A stretch of 64,000 nt of DNA from Mycobacteroides saopaulense (GCF_001456355.1 NZ_CP010271.1:2108001-2172000); one strand, 5' to 3'; numbered from the stretch's first letter, positions 8,287 to 16,001 are shown. Made by a program: numbers and translations. The notes: generated by a model not told the origin, from the sequence alone.

Positions 8287-8882
8287 TTCGCTTCTACTTC
8301 GCCGACGAGCGCTGGGAATGGTCCGCCGAGGTCGCGCGAATGCACGGTTATGGGCCGGATGAGGTCACTCCCACTACGGAAATTGTTCTGTCCCATAAAC
8401 ACCCGGAAGATTTTCATCAGGTCGCCACGACGCTGGACGAGATCCGTCGCACGGCTCAGGCTTTCAGTACGCGTCATCGCATCATCGATCTACAGCAACA
8501 GGTTCATCACGTCGTCGTGATTGGTGATCGGCTGTACGACGACGACGGCACTGTCATCGGGACACATGGCTTCTACGTCGACGTCACCCCGTCTGCGCAA
8601 CAGGAGCGCGAGGATTCGCTGACCGCCGCCGTCGTCGAAATTACGGAGAGTCGTGGGATCATCGAGCAAGCGAAGGGCATGCTGATGCTGGTCTACCGGC
8701 TCAACGCCGACACGGCGTTTGATTTGTTGAAGTGGCGCTCGCAAGAGAACAACGTGAAATTGCGCGCGCTTGCCCAACAGGTCGTTGTGGACTTCCAAAG
8801 TCTTGACTTTGGCAAGACCATGCCGCCGCGATCGGAATACGACCGCTTGTTGCTGAGTGCTCACCAGCGAGTTCCTCGCTAG
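8202..8882 (+). CDS. PAS-ANTAR domain antitermination-type regulator
   Basis: 226 residues. A PAS fold (about 25-125: GWFRFYFADERWEWSAEV, VLSHKHPEDFHQ, GTHGFYVDVTP) senses a ligand or redox state, and a C-terminal ANTAR three-helix domain (about 140-205: ITESRGIIEQAKGMLM then NADTAFDLLKWRSQ) binds dual RNA hairpins to prevent termination. Many mycobacterial PAS-ANTAR proteins are stress genes. It diverges from the decarboxylase gene; no GTTT-GGGTA promoter was found directly in front. Targets are unknown. Confidence 0.88.
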   Translation: MSDELSEVDVDADLEQALAGGAPQHVGWFRFYFADERWEWSAEVARMHGYGPDEVTPTTEIVLSHKHPEDFHQVATTLDEIRRTAQAFSTRHRIIDLQQQVHHVVVIGDRLYDDDGTVIGTHGFYVDVTPSAQQEREDSLTAAVVEITESRGIIEQAKGMLMLVYRLNADTAFDLLKWRSQENNVKLRALAQQVVVDFQSLDFGKTMPPRSEYDRLLLSAHQRVPR

Positions 8883-8884
8883 GG

Positions 8885-8909
8885 GTTTGACGCCTCGATC
8901 TTCTGGGAA
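8885..8909 (+). promoter_or_regulatory. Possible weak SigF promoter
   Basis: GTTT (8885-8888), 16 bases, GGGAA (8905-8909), one base off the -10 consensus, in front of the Cys-rich gene at 8947. Confidence 0.35.
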
Positions 8910-8946
8910 GCCTGTTTATGCGGGATTCGACGGAAGGAAGAGGACC

Positions 8947-9186
8947 ATGGCCGTGTGTGTGACCTGCGGGAATGTCTACCACAACACTTTCACTGTCACC
9001 TGGGGTGACAAGACGGCCACGTTCGACAGCCTGGAGTGCGCCATCACGGAACTGGCGCCGGTGTGTGTGGCGTGCGGTTGTCGGATTCTGGGGCACGGAG
9101 CGGAGGCCGACGGACGCCTGTACTGCTGCGCGCACTGTGCGCGTCAGGCGGGCTTCACCGGAATCAGCGACAGCAGCGATAGCTAA
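8947..9186 (+). CDS. Small Cys-rich zinc-ribbon-like protein
   Basis: 79 residues with nine cysteines: Cys4-X2-Cys7, Cys31, Cys40-X2-Cys43-X-Cys45 and Cys60-Cys61-X2-Cys64, with His at 50 and 63. The spacing suggests two metal sites of treble-clef or zinc-ribbon type. No enzyme motif is present. It could be a metal buffer or a protein-interaction module. AAGGAAGAGG precedes the ATG; the frame is open further upstream into the previous gene but without a better start. A membrane-protein gene follows after 11 bases. Confidence 0.7.
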   Translation: MAVCVTCGNVYHNTFTVTWGDKTATFDSLECAITELAPVCVACGCRILGHGAEADGRLYCCAHCARQAGFTGISDSSDS

Positions 9187-9197
9187 AAGCACCAGCT

Positions 9198-9566
9198 ATG
9201 AATGCTCCGATGTACAGCGACGCGGACCGTAAAAGTAGGGACCGGAGAAGTTTTGTGCACGCGGTGCGGTTCAGTCTCGGGGTTGTGGCATTGGCCGTCG
9301 TCGCCCTGATCACCGCCATCGTGTGGATGGGACAGTGCTCGGTCAGCCTTGACGTGGATCAGGCATTGTGCGGCAAGCGCGGCACACCCCTGATTTCCAT
9401 GGCCGCTCCAGGGATTCTGTTGATAGGCGGGATCGTTGCCTTTGCACAGACCTACCGGGTATGGCGACGCCGTGAGAGCTGGTGGATCTGGCAGGGCGCC
9501 GGATGGTTTCTGCTCTTACTCATGGTGGTGATGCTCGTACTGGCCGGCCGCATGATCACGACGTGA
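9198..9566 (+). CDS. Small membrane protein, three transmembrane segments
   Basis: 122 residues, unrecognised. A charged N-terminus is followed by hydrophobic segments at about 25-45, 68-85 and 98-117. Two cysteines (CSVSLDVDQALC) lie in the loop after the first segment and might form a disulfide outside the membrane. It is probably co-transcribed with the Cys-rich gene upstream. Confidence 0.65.
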   Translation: MNAPMYSDADRKSRDRRSFVHAVRFSLGVVALAVVALITAIVWMGQCSVSLDVDQALCGKRGTPLISMAAPGILLIGGIVAFAQTYRVWRRRESWWIWQGAGWFLLLLMVVMLVLAGRMITT

Positions 9567-9576
9567 CCGCGGTCGG

Positions 9577-9601
9577 GTTTGACGGACGGGGCCGGTGGGT
9601 A
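9577..9601 (+). promoter_or_regulatory. SigF promoter of the flavodoxin-like/usfY pair
   Basis: GTTT (9577-9580), 16 bases, GGGTA (9597-9601). The ATG at 9612 is 11 bases after the -10 box, so transcripts are nearly leaderless and an upstream TTG at 9579 is excluded. Confidence 0.72.
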
Positions 9602-9611
9602 CTGCCGAAAG

Positions 9612-10232
9612 ATGGCCATCGTCCAAGAACCGCTGCGAGCCTTGAGCTTGATCTGCAGCCTCAAGCATCACAGCGAGCAGTCGAGTACCGAACTGCTGAT
9701 AGATCAATTGGCCACAGTGTTGCGCGAGGACGGCATCCAGTGCGAGAGCGTGCGATGCGTGGATTACGACATCCATCCAGGGGTCGAGCAAGACATGGGC
9801 GATGGCGACCAGTGGCCGCAATTGCGTGACAAGGTACTTGGTGCGGACATCCTGATTCTAGGCACACCCACCTGGCTGGGGCATATGTCCAGTGTGGCCC
9901 AACGTGTTCTAGAACGGCTCGACGCAGAGCTCTCTGCGACCGATGAGGACGGCAGGCCCCTGCTCTCGGGCAAGGTCGCCGTCGCGGCCGTGGTGGGAAA
10001 TGAGGATGGCGCACACAAGATCACCGCCGATCTCTTTCAGGCGCTCAACGATATTGGCTACAGCGTGCCCGCGCAGGGCTGCACGTACTGGAACGGCGAG
10101 GCCATGCACACTACGGACTATCGGGAGCTCTCGGAGACGCCCAAGGCAGTCGAGTCTGCCACCGCCTCGGCGGCACGCAATGCTGCACACCTTGCGCGGC
10201 TGTTGCGCGAATACCGTTACCCTTCAGGCTAA
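9612..10232 (+). CDS. Flavodoxin/NADPH-dependent FMN reductase family protein
   Basis: 206 residues. Alternating strand-helix pattern of the flavodoxin fold with an N-terminal phosphate loop region SLKHHSEQSSTELL, the second FMN loop GADILILGTPTWLGHMS and a third near VGNEDGAHK. Members reduce FMN, quinones or act as electron carriers in the cytoplasm. The ATG at 9612 is chosen because the SigF -10 box ends at 9601. usfY begins 12 bases after the stop and is probably in the same transcript. Confidence 0.82.
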   Translation: MAIVQEPLRALSLICSLKHHSEQSSTELLIDQLATVLREDGIQCESVRCVDYDIHPGVEQDMGDGDQWPQLRDKVLGADILILGTPTWLGHMSSVAQRVLERLDAELSATDEDGRPLLSGKVAVAAVVGNEDGAHKITADLFQALNDIGYSVPAQGCTYWNGEAMHTTDYRELSETPKAVESATASAARNAAHLARLLREYRYPSG

Positions 10233-10243
10233 TAGGAGAAATC

Positions 10244-10519
10244 ATGCGTGAAACTGCCAATGACCCCGTGGACCATGCTCGCACATTCCGCCCTCATGCC
10301 GGCGAGTCTTTGAAAGACAGGGCGGCATGGCCGGGGTTGATGCTCATCGCGCTGGGGGTCATCGCGGTGGTGCTGGGCCTGGCCGCCGCCGCGTATCAGT
10401 TCTATGGCTGGACTTTGATCGGGGGTGCTGCCGCGCTGATATTCTTTCTTCTGGGCTGGCTGTGGTTGCACATCGAGCGTAGACGGGTTCGTAGAATGGA
10501 ATCCCTTCGGCACGAATAA
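10244..10519 (+). CDS. usfY: UsfY-like membrane protein
   Basis: 91 residues with the start pattern DPVDHARTFRPHAGESLKDRAAWPGL, quoted here in pieces as DPVDHARTFRPHAGES and AWPGLMLIALGVIAVV, which I recognise as the UsfY family found beside sigF in other mycobacteria. Two transmembrane segments (about 30-50 and 54-75) and a basic tail. Function unknown. AATAGGAGAAATC precedes the ATG. A long bidirectional terminator follows. Confidence 0.65.
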   Translation: MRETANDPVDHARTFRPHAGESLKDRAAWPGLMLIALGVIAVVLGLAAAAYQFYGWTLIGGAAALIFFLLGWLWLHIERRRVRRMESLRHE

Positions 10520-10526
10520 CGTCGGA

Positions 10527-10576
10527 ACATGCGATAAGGGGACGACCCCCGCAGCGGTCGTCCCCTTATCGCATGT
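10527..10576. terminator. Bidirectional terminator, 21-base perfect stem
   Basis: The arms 10527-10547 and 10556-10576 are fully complementary over 21 bases (AAGGGGACGACC and its complement form the core), with an 8-base loop. It lies between the convergent usfY-like and CsbD genes and can serve both strands. Confidence 0.8.
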
Positions 10577-10579
10577 CTG

Positions 10580-10816
10580 CTACTCGTGCGCCTCTTGACG
10601 CTTCTCGTCGGATTTTGCTTCCGCCCTGGCCTTCTCGGCCTCGGCTTCCTTGCGCGCTGCTTCGCGTTGCGCTTCTGCCTTGTCCTGCTGGGCCTTGCCT
10701 TCCTCGATCAGGTCGTCCCGTCCGGTAACGGTTCCGACCGCTTCCTTGGTCTTTCCCTTCACATCCTCGACGACGCCGCGAACGGCTTCCTGTGGCCCGC
10801 TGTTCTTTTCGGTCAT
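10580..10816 (-). CDS. CsbD family stress protein
   Basis: 78 residues. The CsbD motif VRGVVEDVKGKTKEAVGTV is at residues 12-30, followed by a highly charged, Ala/Glu/Lys/Arg-rich helix to the C-terminus. CsbD proteins are small hydrophilic general-stress proteins of unknown mechanism, under SigB/SigF control in several Gram-positives. GGAGG precedes the ATG at 10816. Upstream on the same strand a weak GTTT-N15-GGTAA element can be read around 10890-10913, less convincing than the others. Confidence 0.82.
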   Translation of the reverse strand: MTEKNSGPQEAVRGVVEDVKGKTKEAVGTVTGRDDLIEEGKAQQDKAEAQREAARKEAEAEKARAEAKSDEKRQEAHE

Positions 10817-10958
10817 GCGTCCTCCATCTACGCTGTTTCCACTTACTGGCTGATGCCGACGGGGCGAACTCGACTTTGTGCTCTCCCCGTCGAGTTGCAG
10901 AATTACCGCTGTCGCACGGCTCAAACATGGGTGATCAATCCCACTGGTGGACGCATCC

Positions 10959-10982
10959 GTTTAAAGGTTGCGGTGCTGGGTA
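10959..10982 (+). promoter_or_regulatory. SigF promoter of the low-affinity iron permease pair
   Basis: GTTT (10959-10962), 15 bases, GGGTA (10978-10982), full consensus. Confidence 0.78.
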
Positions 10983-11012
10983 TTTCGGGCGATGAGCAGG
11001 AGGAGCACAGTA

Positions 11013-11447
11013 GTGAGTGGTAGCACCCGTCCCCACCAGAAAGCTGTCTATCCGTCCGATGTAGATCAACGGGTATCCGCGTTCGACCGATTCGCAACGG
11101 TCATGTCTGGATACGTCTCGCAGCCCTGGTTCTTCGTGGTCTGCGTGCTGCTGGTCGTGCTGTGGGCGCCAACGTTTCTGTTGTTCAACATCGATACCTG
11201 GCAACTGGTTATCAACACACTCACCACCATCATCACTTTCCTGCTAGTGGCGCTTTTGCAGAACACACAGCGACGATCGGATAACGCGGTTCAACAGAAG
11301 CTCAACGGAATCGCCGATGCTCTGGCGGACATCGTTGATGCCCTGGCACAGATGAACCCAGACTTGGCTTCTCAACTCGGTAAGGACAGAAGTGAGCTTC
11401 TCGACGCGGTAGGACTCGAAGAGCATGAGAGCACGGATTCACCCTAA
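11013..11447 (+). CDS. Low-affinity iron permease family protein (first of two)
   Basis: 144 residues. Two transmembrane segments (about 36-55 and 62-82) with the family loop QPWFFVVC, a pivotal FNIDTWQLVINTLTTI and LLQNTQRRSDNAVQQKLN after the second segment, which match the low-affinity Fe/Cu permease family. Whether the bacterial short forms move iron is not proven. The GTG at 11013 has an ideal AGGAGG site; the upstream ATG at 10992 does not. It overlaps the next gene by 23 bases. Confidence 0.75.
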   Translation: MSGSTRPHQKAVYPSDVDQRVSAFDRFATVMSGYVSQPWFFVVCVLLVVLWAPTFLLFNIDTWQLVINTLTTIITFLLVALLQNTQRRSDNAVQQKLNGIADALADIVDALAQMNPDLASQLGKDRSELLDAVGLEEHESTDSP

Positions 11448-11823
11448 AGGTGTTGCAGGTTACCGGTCCCGACTGGCTGTGCTACCGGGAGTGATCACTA
11501 GGTGGGCTGGTTCGATCTGGTCATCACTGGCAGCTATCGCTGTGGCTTTTCTCCTCCTCGTTTCCGGACTTGTCACCGAATTTCCGGCGTGGTGGCAGAC
11601 GCTGGTGTATTCCGCGGGGGCACTGGTCAGTCTCCTCATGTTGTTCTTGATCCAGCACACCACCAACCGCGACACCAATGCGGTGTTACTCAAGCTGGAC
11701 GAGCTCATTAGTGCTATCCCGGCCGCCAACGAGGAGGCGATTGACATCGAAGAGCGCGAGGTCTACGAACAGGAGGAAGTCCACCACCGTCTGCATCATG
11801 AGACGCGATCCGATATCGAATAG
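11425..11823 (+). CDS. Low-affinity iron permease family protein (second of two)
   Basis: 132 residues, a diverged paralogue of the previous product: two transmembrane segments (about 30-50 and 56-75), FPAWWQTLVYSAGALVSLL in place of the first protein's pivotal loop, and the matching tail IQHTTNRDTNAVLLKLDEL. The acidic C-terminus is Glu/His rich (EEREVYEQEEVHHRLHH), which may bind metal. The 23-base overlap with the first gene suggests coupled translation and possibly a heteromeric complex. Confidence 0.72.
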   Translation: MRARIHPKGVAGYRSRLAVLPGVITRWAGSIWSSLAAIAVAFLLLVSGLVTEFPAWWQTLVYSAGALVSLLMLFLIQHTTNRDTNAVLLKLDELISAIPAANEEAIDIEEREVYEQEEVHHRLHHETRSDIE

Positions 11824-11828
11824 CGGAT

Positions 11829-11853
11829 GATTGAGCCTGAGGCAGAGCGGGTA
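11829..11853 (+). promoter_or_regulatory. Possible SigF promoter
   Basis: GATT (11829-11832), 16 bases, GGGTA (11849-11853); the -35 differs by one base. The ATG at 11867 follows closely. Confidence 0.45.
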
Positions 11854-11866
11854 GCTGACGTACACC

Positions 11867-12670
11867 ATGAATGAACAGGCGCTGCTTCAGACTCTTACCA
11901 GGGTGGTATCCGCGTTGTCGCAGAATGAGATTGCCTTCGCGGTGGCTGGTGGATGCGCCGTCTATGCGCGTGGCGGGCCAGTGACGACGCACGACATCGA
12001 TATCTTCCTCCGAGAGGAGGATGTACGAGACAGTCTGCGCGCATTGCAGGCTGCAGGCCTGCGGTTGGAGGACCCGCCGGAGAGCTGGCTTACCAAGGCA
12101 TATGACGGGAATGTGCTGGTGGACATTATCTTCTGCCCCAACGATAGGCCCGTTGACAACGACTTCTTGAATAGAGCCGAGTCGATGCAGATCGGGCCGA
12201 CTCGAGCACCTGTTGTCACCGCGACGGATCTCATGGTGGACAAATTGCTGGTACTTGACTCGCATCGCTGTGATTTTGGCCCGGTGCTCAGGATCGCACG
12301 GGCGATCAGGGAGCAGGTCGATTGGCTGCAGGTGCAGCGCTCTACGCATCGATCACCCTACGCAACAGCCTTTCTGAACCTTCTCGTGAATTTGGGCATT
12401 GTGAACTTGAGTAGCGTTTCTTCTCAGGTAAACACCCAATATGACGAGGCTGAGCTACGCCGCAGACTGGCTGAGGACCCCAGGACCGCGGAGTTGGGTG
12501 TGTCGGTGACGTTCAGCGGTGAAACGTTGGCATTGGACGGTGAGGTCGATTGCCCGCAGCGCAGGGAAATGCTCTCGGTCGTGGCGCGGGAGTATGCGCC
12601 CGGCATGGCAATTCAGAACATGGTACGAGTGTCTGACACGAGCAAGCCCGGTCGTGAGGAGCTGATCTGA
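11867..12670 (+). CDS. Nucleotidyltransferase-fold protein fused to a BON domain
   Basis: 267 residues. The first half (1-150) has a minimal nucleotidyltransferase signature, AVAGGCAVYARGG followed by THDIDIFL, and a downstream ATDLMVDKLLVLD typical of stand-alone MNT/DUF1814-like proteins. The second half (about 175-260) fits a BON domain: DEAELRRRLAEDPRTAELGVSV, TLALDGEVDCPQRREML. BON domains bind phospholipid or help oligomerise stress proteins such as OsmY. The combination is uncommon. Its stop overlaps the next ATG by one base. Confidence 0.72.
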   Translation: MNEQALLQTLTRVVSALSQNEIAFAVAGGCAVYARGGPVTTHDIDIFLREEDVRDSLRALQAAGLRLEDPPESWLTKAYDGNVLVDIIFCPNDRPVDNDFLNRAESMQIGPTRAPVVTATDLMVDKLLVLDSHRCDFGPVLRIARAIREQVDWLQVQRSTHRSPYATAFLNLLVNLGIVNLSSVSSQVNTQYDEAELRRRLAEDPRTAELGVSVTFSGETLALDGEVDCPQRREMLSVVAREYAPGMAIQNMVRVSDTSKPGREELI

Positions 12671-13455
12671 TGATCCGCATCGCGGCCGTCGGCGACATAC
12701 ATCTGGGGGAAGATTCCGGGATGCAGCTTCGGCCGGCGTTCCAGGACATCGAGAAGTATGCGGACATCTTGCTGCTGGCCGGCGATTTGACACGGACCGG
12801 AACAGTGGCCGAGGCGACGGTCGTTGCGTCCGAGTTCGGTGGGCTCGCTGTTCCCGTCATCGCGGTGCTAGGAAATCACGACTACCACGCCAACCAGGTT
12901 CCGGAGATCACGGAGATATTGCGCAGTCGAGGCATTATTGTTCTGGATGGCAATGTATTTCGTATCGATATTGCGGGCCTCTCTGTCGGCATTGCCGGCA
13001 TCAAAGGTTTTGGAGGCGGTTTCGCGGGCCGCTGCGGAAGCAACTTCGGCGAAGCGGAGATGAAGGCGTTCATCGGGTATACGCAATCGAATGCGGATCG
13101 GCTTGCACGGGCCCTGCGTGATCTCGACACAGATCTGCGAATTGCGTTGTTGCACTATGCGCCGACCCCAGAAACGCTTGGCTGTGAGCCTCCAGAAATC
13201 TACCCCTTCTTGGGATCGTATCTTCTTGGAGAGGCCATCGATGCCGCAGACGCCGACCTCGCGGTGCACGGACACGCACATGCCGGCGCCGAGCGCGGCA
13301 GTACACCCGGAGGGACGCCTGTTCGCAATGTTGCACAGCCGGTATTGCATTCTGCCTATGCGGTGTACGCCCTTGCGGAGCGAGCTTCCCCGTCTCGCGA
13401 GGGCACCCTGGCGCGAACCGTCCCGGCGCAAACCGTTTCGTGGACAAGGATCTAG
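12670..13455 (+). CDS. Calcineurin-like metallophosphoesterase
   Basis: 261 residues with the complete metal-ligand set in order: GDIH (Asp9, His11), GDLTRTG, GNHDYH, a histidine in LLHYAPTP and HGHAHAG. It should hydrolyse a phosphoester or phosphodiester (nucleotide, RNA or phosphoprotein); the substrate is unknown. Start and stop overlap (TGATG) couples it to the nucleotidyltransferase-BON gene, so one may add and the other remove a nucleotide-type modification. Confidence 0.85.
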   Translation: MIRIAAVGDIHLGEDSGMQLRPAFQDIEKYADILLLAGDLTRTGTVAEATVVASEFGGLAVPVIAVLGNHDYHANQVPEITEILRSRGIIVLDGNVFRIDIAGLSVGIAGIKGFGGGFAGRCGSNFGEAEMKAFIGYTQSNADRLARALRDLDTDLRIALLHYAPTPETLGCEPPEIYPFLGSYLLGEAIDAADADLAVHGHAHAGAERGSTPGGTPVRNVAQPVLHSAYAVYALAERASPSREGTLARTVPAQTVSWTRI

Positions 13456-13573
13456 TCATGGATTACGTTGGCTCGTTCCGTAGCGGCAGGGGAACAGGTA
13501 TACTTTCGTTACCTATCCTCCTTGGCGGCACGCAAAATTCGGCGTGGATGTCGAGCGGCTGCTGGCAGGTATT

Positions 13574-13597
13574 GGTTGTGCGCCGATGATCCGGGTA
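13574..13597 (+). promoter_or_regulatory. Possible SigF promoter of usfX
   Basis: GGTT (13574-13577), 15 bases, GGGTA (13593-13597). One mismatch in the -35. usfX is autoregulated by SigF in M. tuberculosis, which makes the site plausible. Confidence 0.5.
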
Positions 13598-13627
13598 ATC
13601 TCGAGCGCAGGAAATATTGGGAGAGAT

Positions 13628-14083
13628 ATGACCGAGGCTCACACCACTGAATCCGGCAGTCGCCTGGACGACCGATCCCTTACGTTTGAAATGGCTGCCC
13701 GGCTGGACAATCTGGCGATGATACGCACCGTCGTGGCCGCCGCTACGACCTTCGATGATGTGGACATGGACACTGTCGCCGATCTCAAATTGGCCACGGA
13801 TGAAGCGTGCACTCGGCTCATTAAGGCTGCCGTATCCGATGCCACCCTGACCGTCCGATTGGACTTTCAACCAGATCGGCTCGGTATCGTGGCCTATACG
13901 CATTGCGTGCCTGGGGATGTCTTTCCGCTGGACAGTTTCAGCTGGCATGTTCTCAATTCGCTCGTGGACCACGTCGAGACCTTCGAGCGGGACCACCCAG
14001 ATGACGCGGCCGGCCGTATTGTCGGTATCGCCATGACCACGCGGCGAGACACCGTGGCTGCGGTGCGTGTGGCCCACGGATAG
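13628..14083 (+). CDS. usfX: Anti-sigma factor UsfX (RsbW-like)
   Basis: 151 residues. GHKL-type fold kinase/anti-sigma factor that binds and blocks SigF. The segments FEMAARLDNLAMIRTVV, ADLKLATDEACTRLIKAA and FSWHVLNSLVDHVETF closely follow M. tuberculosis UsfX. As in UsfX, the usual Asn of the ATP-binding N box is missing (DEACTRLI), so kinase activity may be weak or absent. The ATG at 13628 has GGGAGA just upstream; longer forms lack a better site. It converges with the STAS gene rather than preceding sigF, unlike the classic usfX-sigF operon. Confidence 0.85.
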   Translation: MTEAHTTESGSRLDDRSLTFEMAARLDNLAMIRTVVAAATTFDDVDMDTVADLKLATDEACTRLIKAAVSDATLTVRLDFQPDRLGIVAYTHCVPGDVFPLDSFSWHVLNSLVDHVETFERDHPDDAAGRIVGIAMTTRRDTVAAVRVAHG

Positions 14084-14090
14084 TGCTCGA

Positions 14091-14513
14091 CTAGAGTGCC
14101 AGCTTCCTCCACACGTCCGGAATCGAATCACTCAGCGGGAAGGTACTGCTGTCTCCGCTGATATCGAGTAGTTTCGTGACAGCGCGGCCCGGGACCACCG
14201 ACCATTCGATACCTTGCACGGCGCAGTGGCGACGTATCTGGTCCAGCGCCACCAGACCGTCGGTTCCGAAGAATTGCAGCCCTTGTAAATCAAGCACCAG
14301 CGTCCGGTGCCCATCCAGGTAGCGGGTCGCGTACTCCACGAGGTGGCGGGCGTTCACGGCATCGATTTCCCCCGCAGCCCTTACGAGAACGGCCGAGGGA
14401 CGATGCCAGTGTGCTGTGAACCGCGCGGTGTCGTCCGTGGATGAAAACAGTGAAATGACACCGGATTTGGTTCGAGCCGCGAAACGTGATGCATTTTGGT
14501 CAATGACAGACAT
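14091..14513 (-). CDS. STAS-domain anti-anti-sigma factor
   Basis: 140 residues. The STAS fold spans about 35-135, with HWHRPSAVLVRAAGEIDAVNA leading in and LVLDLQGLQFFGTDGLVALD containing the conserved site where RsbV/SpoIIAA proteins carry the phosphorylatable Ser or Thr (here Thr in FFGTDGL). Such proteins release the sigma factor by binding the anti-sigma factor, so UsfX 8 bases away is the likely partner. The ATG at 14513 follows GGAG; an ATG four codons earlier is possible. It is transcribed in the same direction as sigF, 446 bases downstream. Confidence 0.8.
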   Translation of the reverse strand: MSVIDQNASRFAARTKSGVISLFSSTDDTARFTAHWHRPSAVLVRAAGEIDAVNARHLVEYATRYLDGHRTLVLDLQGLQFFGTDGLVALDQIRRHCAVQGIEWSVVPGRAVTKLLDISGDSSTFPLSDSIPDVWRKLAL

Positions 14514-14959
14514 GTATGACTCCATCGATCGAAGCGTGCACTCTTTTCGGATTGGAGACACCAGGCGACTAGCCCGATATAGAGGCCCAAGCACTGCACT
14601 GGCATCTACAGATCCTGCGCGGCTGTGGACTCAACCTGGTCATGACGCTACCCCTACTCGCATTCGACCACAATGCATCTGGGCACGGAACCCGTGTAGC
14701 GCAAACCCTTATCCACGGCACCGACAGCGGTTTGCATCGTTAAGCTAATTTTGATTAGTTTGAATCTGGTCAGGTTGGGCGGTACCAGGCATAAGCGCGA
14801 TGAGCGAGCAGTGCCCGACTGTTGACACGTTCCGCGGATAACCCTGCCGCACAAAGTTGGCAAAGCGGCGTACTAACGCAAGCGCGTTCATGGCTCACCT
14901 CCGGTATGTGCATGAGGTGATACCCGTTGACGAGGTGGTTAATCGCCGGTCATGGCTGA
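14514..14959. other. 446-base stretch without a gene between the STAS and sigF genes
   Basis: No convincing coding frame on either strand. Visible items: a GCAAACC/GGTTTGC inverted repeat (14701-14707 and 14729-14735), a small CTAAT-TTTG-ATTAG palindrome (14745-14758) in an AT-rich patch, and on the reverse strand a weak GATT-N15-GGGTA element (14944-14921). It could be a long leader for the STAS gene or a small RNA region. Confidence 0.4.
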
Positions 14960-15778
14960 CTACTGCAGCTGTTCCCGCAGGCATCGCAGGGTGTCGCTCA
15001 GGATCCGGGACACGTGCATCTGCGAGACACCGATCTCCCCGGCGATTTGGCTCTGGGTCATGCCCTTGAAGAACCTAAGCTCCAGGACGATGCGCTCACG
15101 AGGAGGCAGCCTGGCTAGCAGCGGACGTACGGACTCGCGGTTGGTGACGTGTTCCAACGCTGGGTCTGTGTCGCCGAGTAGATCGGTCAGATGTTTGGAT
15201 TCTTCGTCCCCGCGTGCCAACGGTGCCTCGATTGACTGAGGTTGATAGGCGTCCGCCGCGACGAGGCTTTCCACGACATCTTCGCGGCTGATACCCAGCT
15301 CGTCCGCCAATTCGCCGGCCGTGGGTGCCCTTTGTAGCGTCTGGGTCAATTCCGCAGTAGCCCTGGCGATCTGCACATGCCTGTCTCGGATTGCCCGCGG
15401 GACATGCATCGACCATCCGTGATCGCGGAAGTGGCGGCGCACCTCGCCCATCATGGTGGGAACAGCGAAACCGAGGAAGCTGGAACCCTTTTCTGGATCG
15501 AAGCGGTTGACGGCATTCAGCAGACCCACCCGAGCCACTTGCACCAGATCTTCAAGGTCTTCGCCACGGCGATCGAAATGACGTGCGACATTGTCTGCTA
15601 AGGGCAGGCACCTATTCACAATCCGCTCGCGGCAGCACTGGTATGTCGGACTACCCGGCGACAAGTTCGCCAGAGCCCGAAACATATCCGGTACATCCGA
15701 ATAGTCTTCAGGCGCAGCGCCTTGCTTGGATCTTGCCTCCGTGCGTCCGAGCTCCGGGACATCCACAGGGCATTCCAT
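14960..15778 (-). CDS. sigF: RNA polymerase sigma factor SigF
   Basis: 272 residues. Group 3 (SigB/SigF) sigma factor. Region 2 contains CLPLADNVARHF, LVQVARVGLLNAVNRFD and FAVPTMMGEVRRHFRDHGW; region 3 HVPRAIRDRHVQIARA and PTAGELADELGISREDV; region 4 LPPRERIVLELRFFKGMTQ then SQMHVSRILSDTLRCLR. It directs polymerase to GTTT-N15-GGGTA promoters, which are abundant in this window. The ATG at 15778 has GGGAGG at good distance; about 17 more codons are open upstream. No consensus SigF promoter was seen in front of it. This could be the sole SigF or a second copy in the genome. Confidence 0.92.
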   Translation of the reverse strand: MECPVDVPELGRTEARSKQGAAPEDYSDVPDMFRALANLSPGSPTYQCCRERIVNRCLPLADNVARHFDRRGEDLEDLVQVARVGLLNAVNRFDPEKGSSFLGFAVPTMMGEVRRHFRDHGWSMHVPRAIRDRHVQIARATAELTQTLQRAPTAGELADELGISREDVVESLVAADAYQPQSIEAPLARGDEESKHLTDLLGDTDPALEHVTNRESVRPLLARLPPRERIVLELRFFKGMTQSQIAGEIGVSQMHVSRILSDTLRCLREQLQ

Positions 15779-16001
15779 GTGTAGAACCCTCCCAATGCTG
15801 TCGACGGCGCGCGGCCCCTGGTCGATCACCTCAACCTCGGCGGCTGTGACGACGGGCCACGGTCTAGGGCGTGTCGGTGAACGCTATCTGCTAGGTCAAA
15901 CCATGTAGGCGCCACGTCTGCTTCATCCACACTATGCCGATACACCGACGGGCACCACCCCGGAATGGCCCAAAGCGTGGGAACTAGCGTGGCCAGGAGA
16001 T

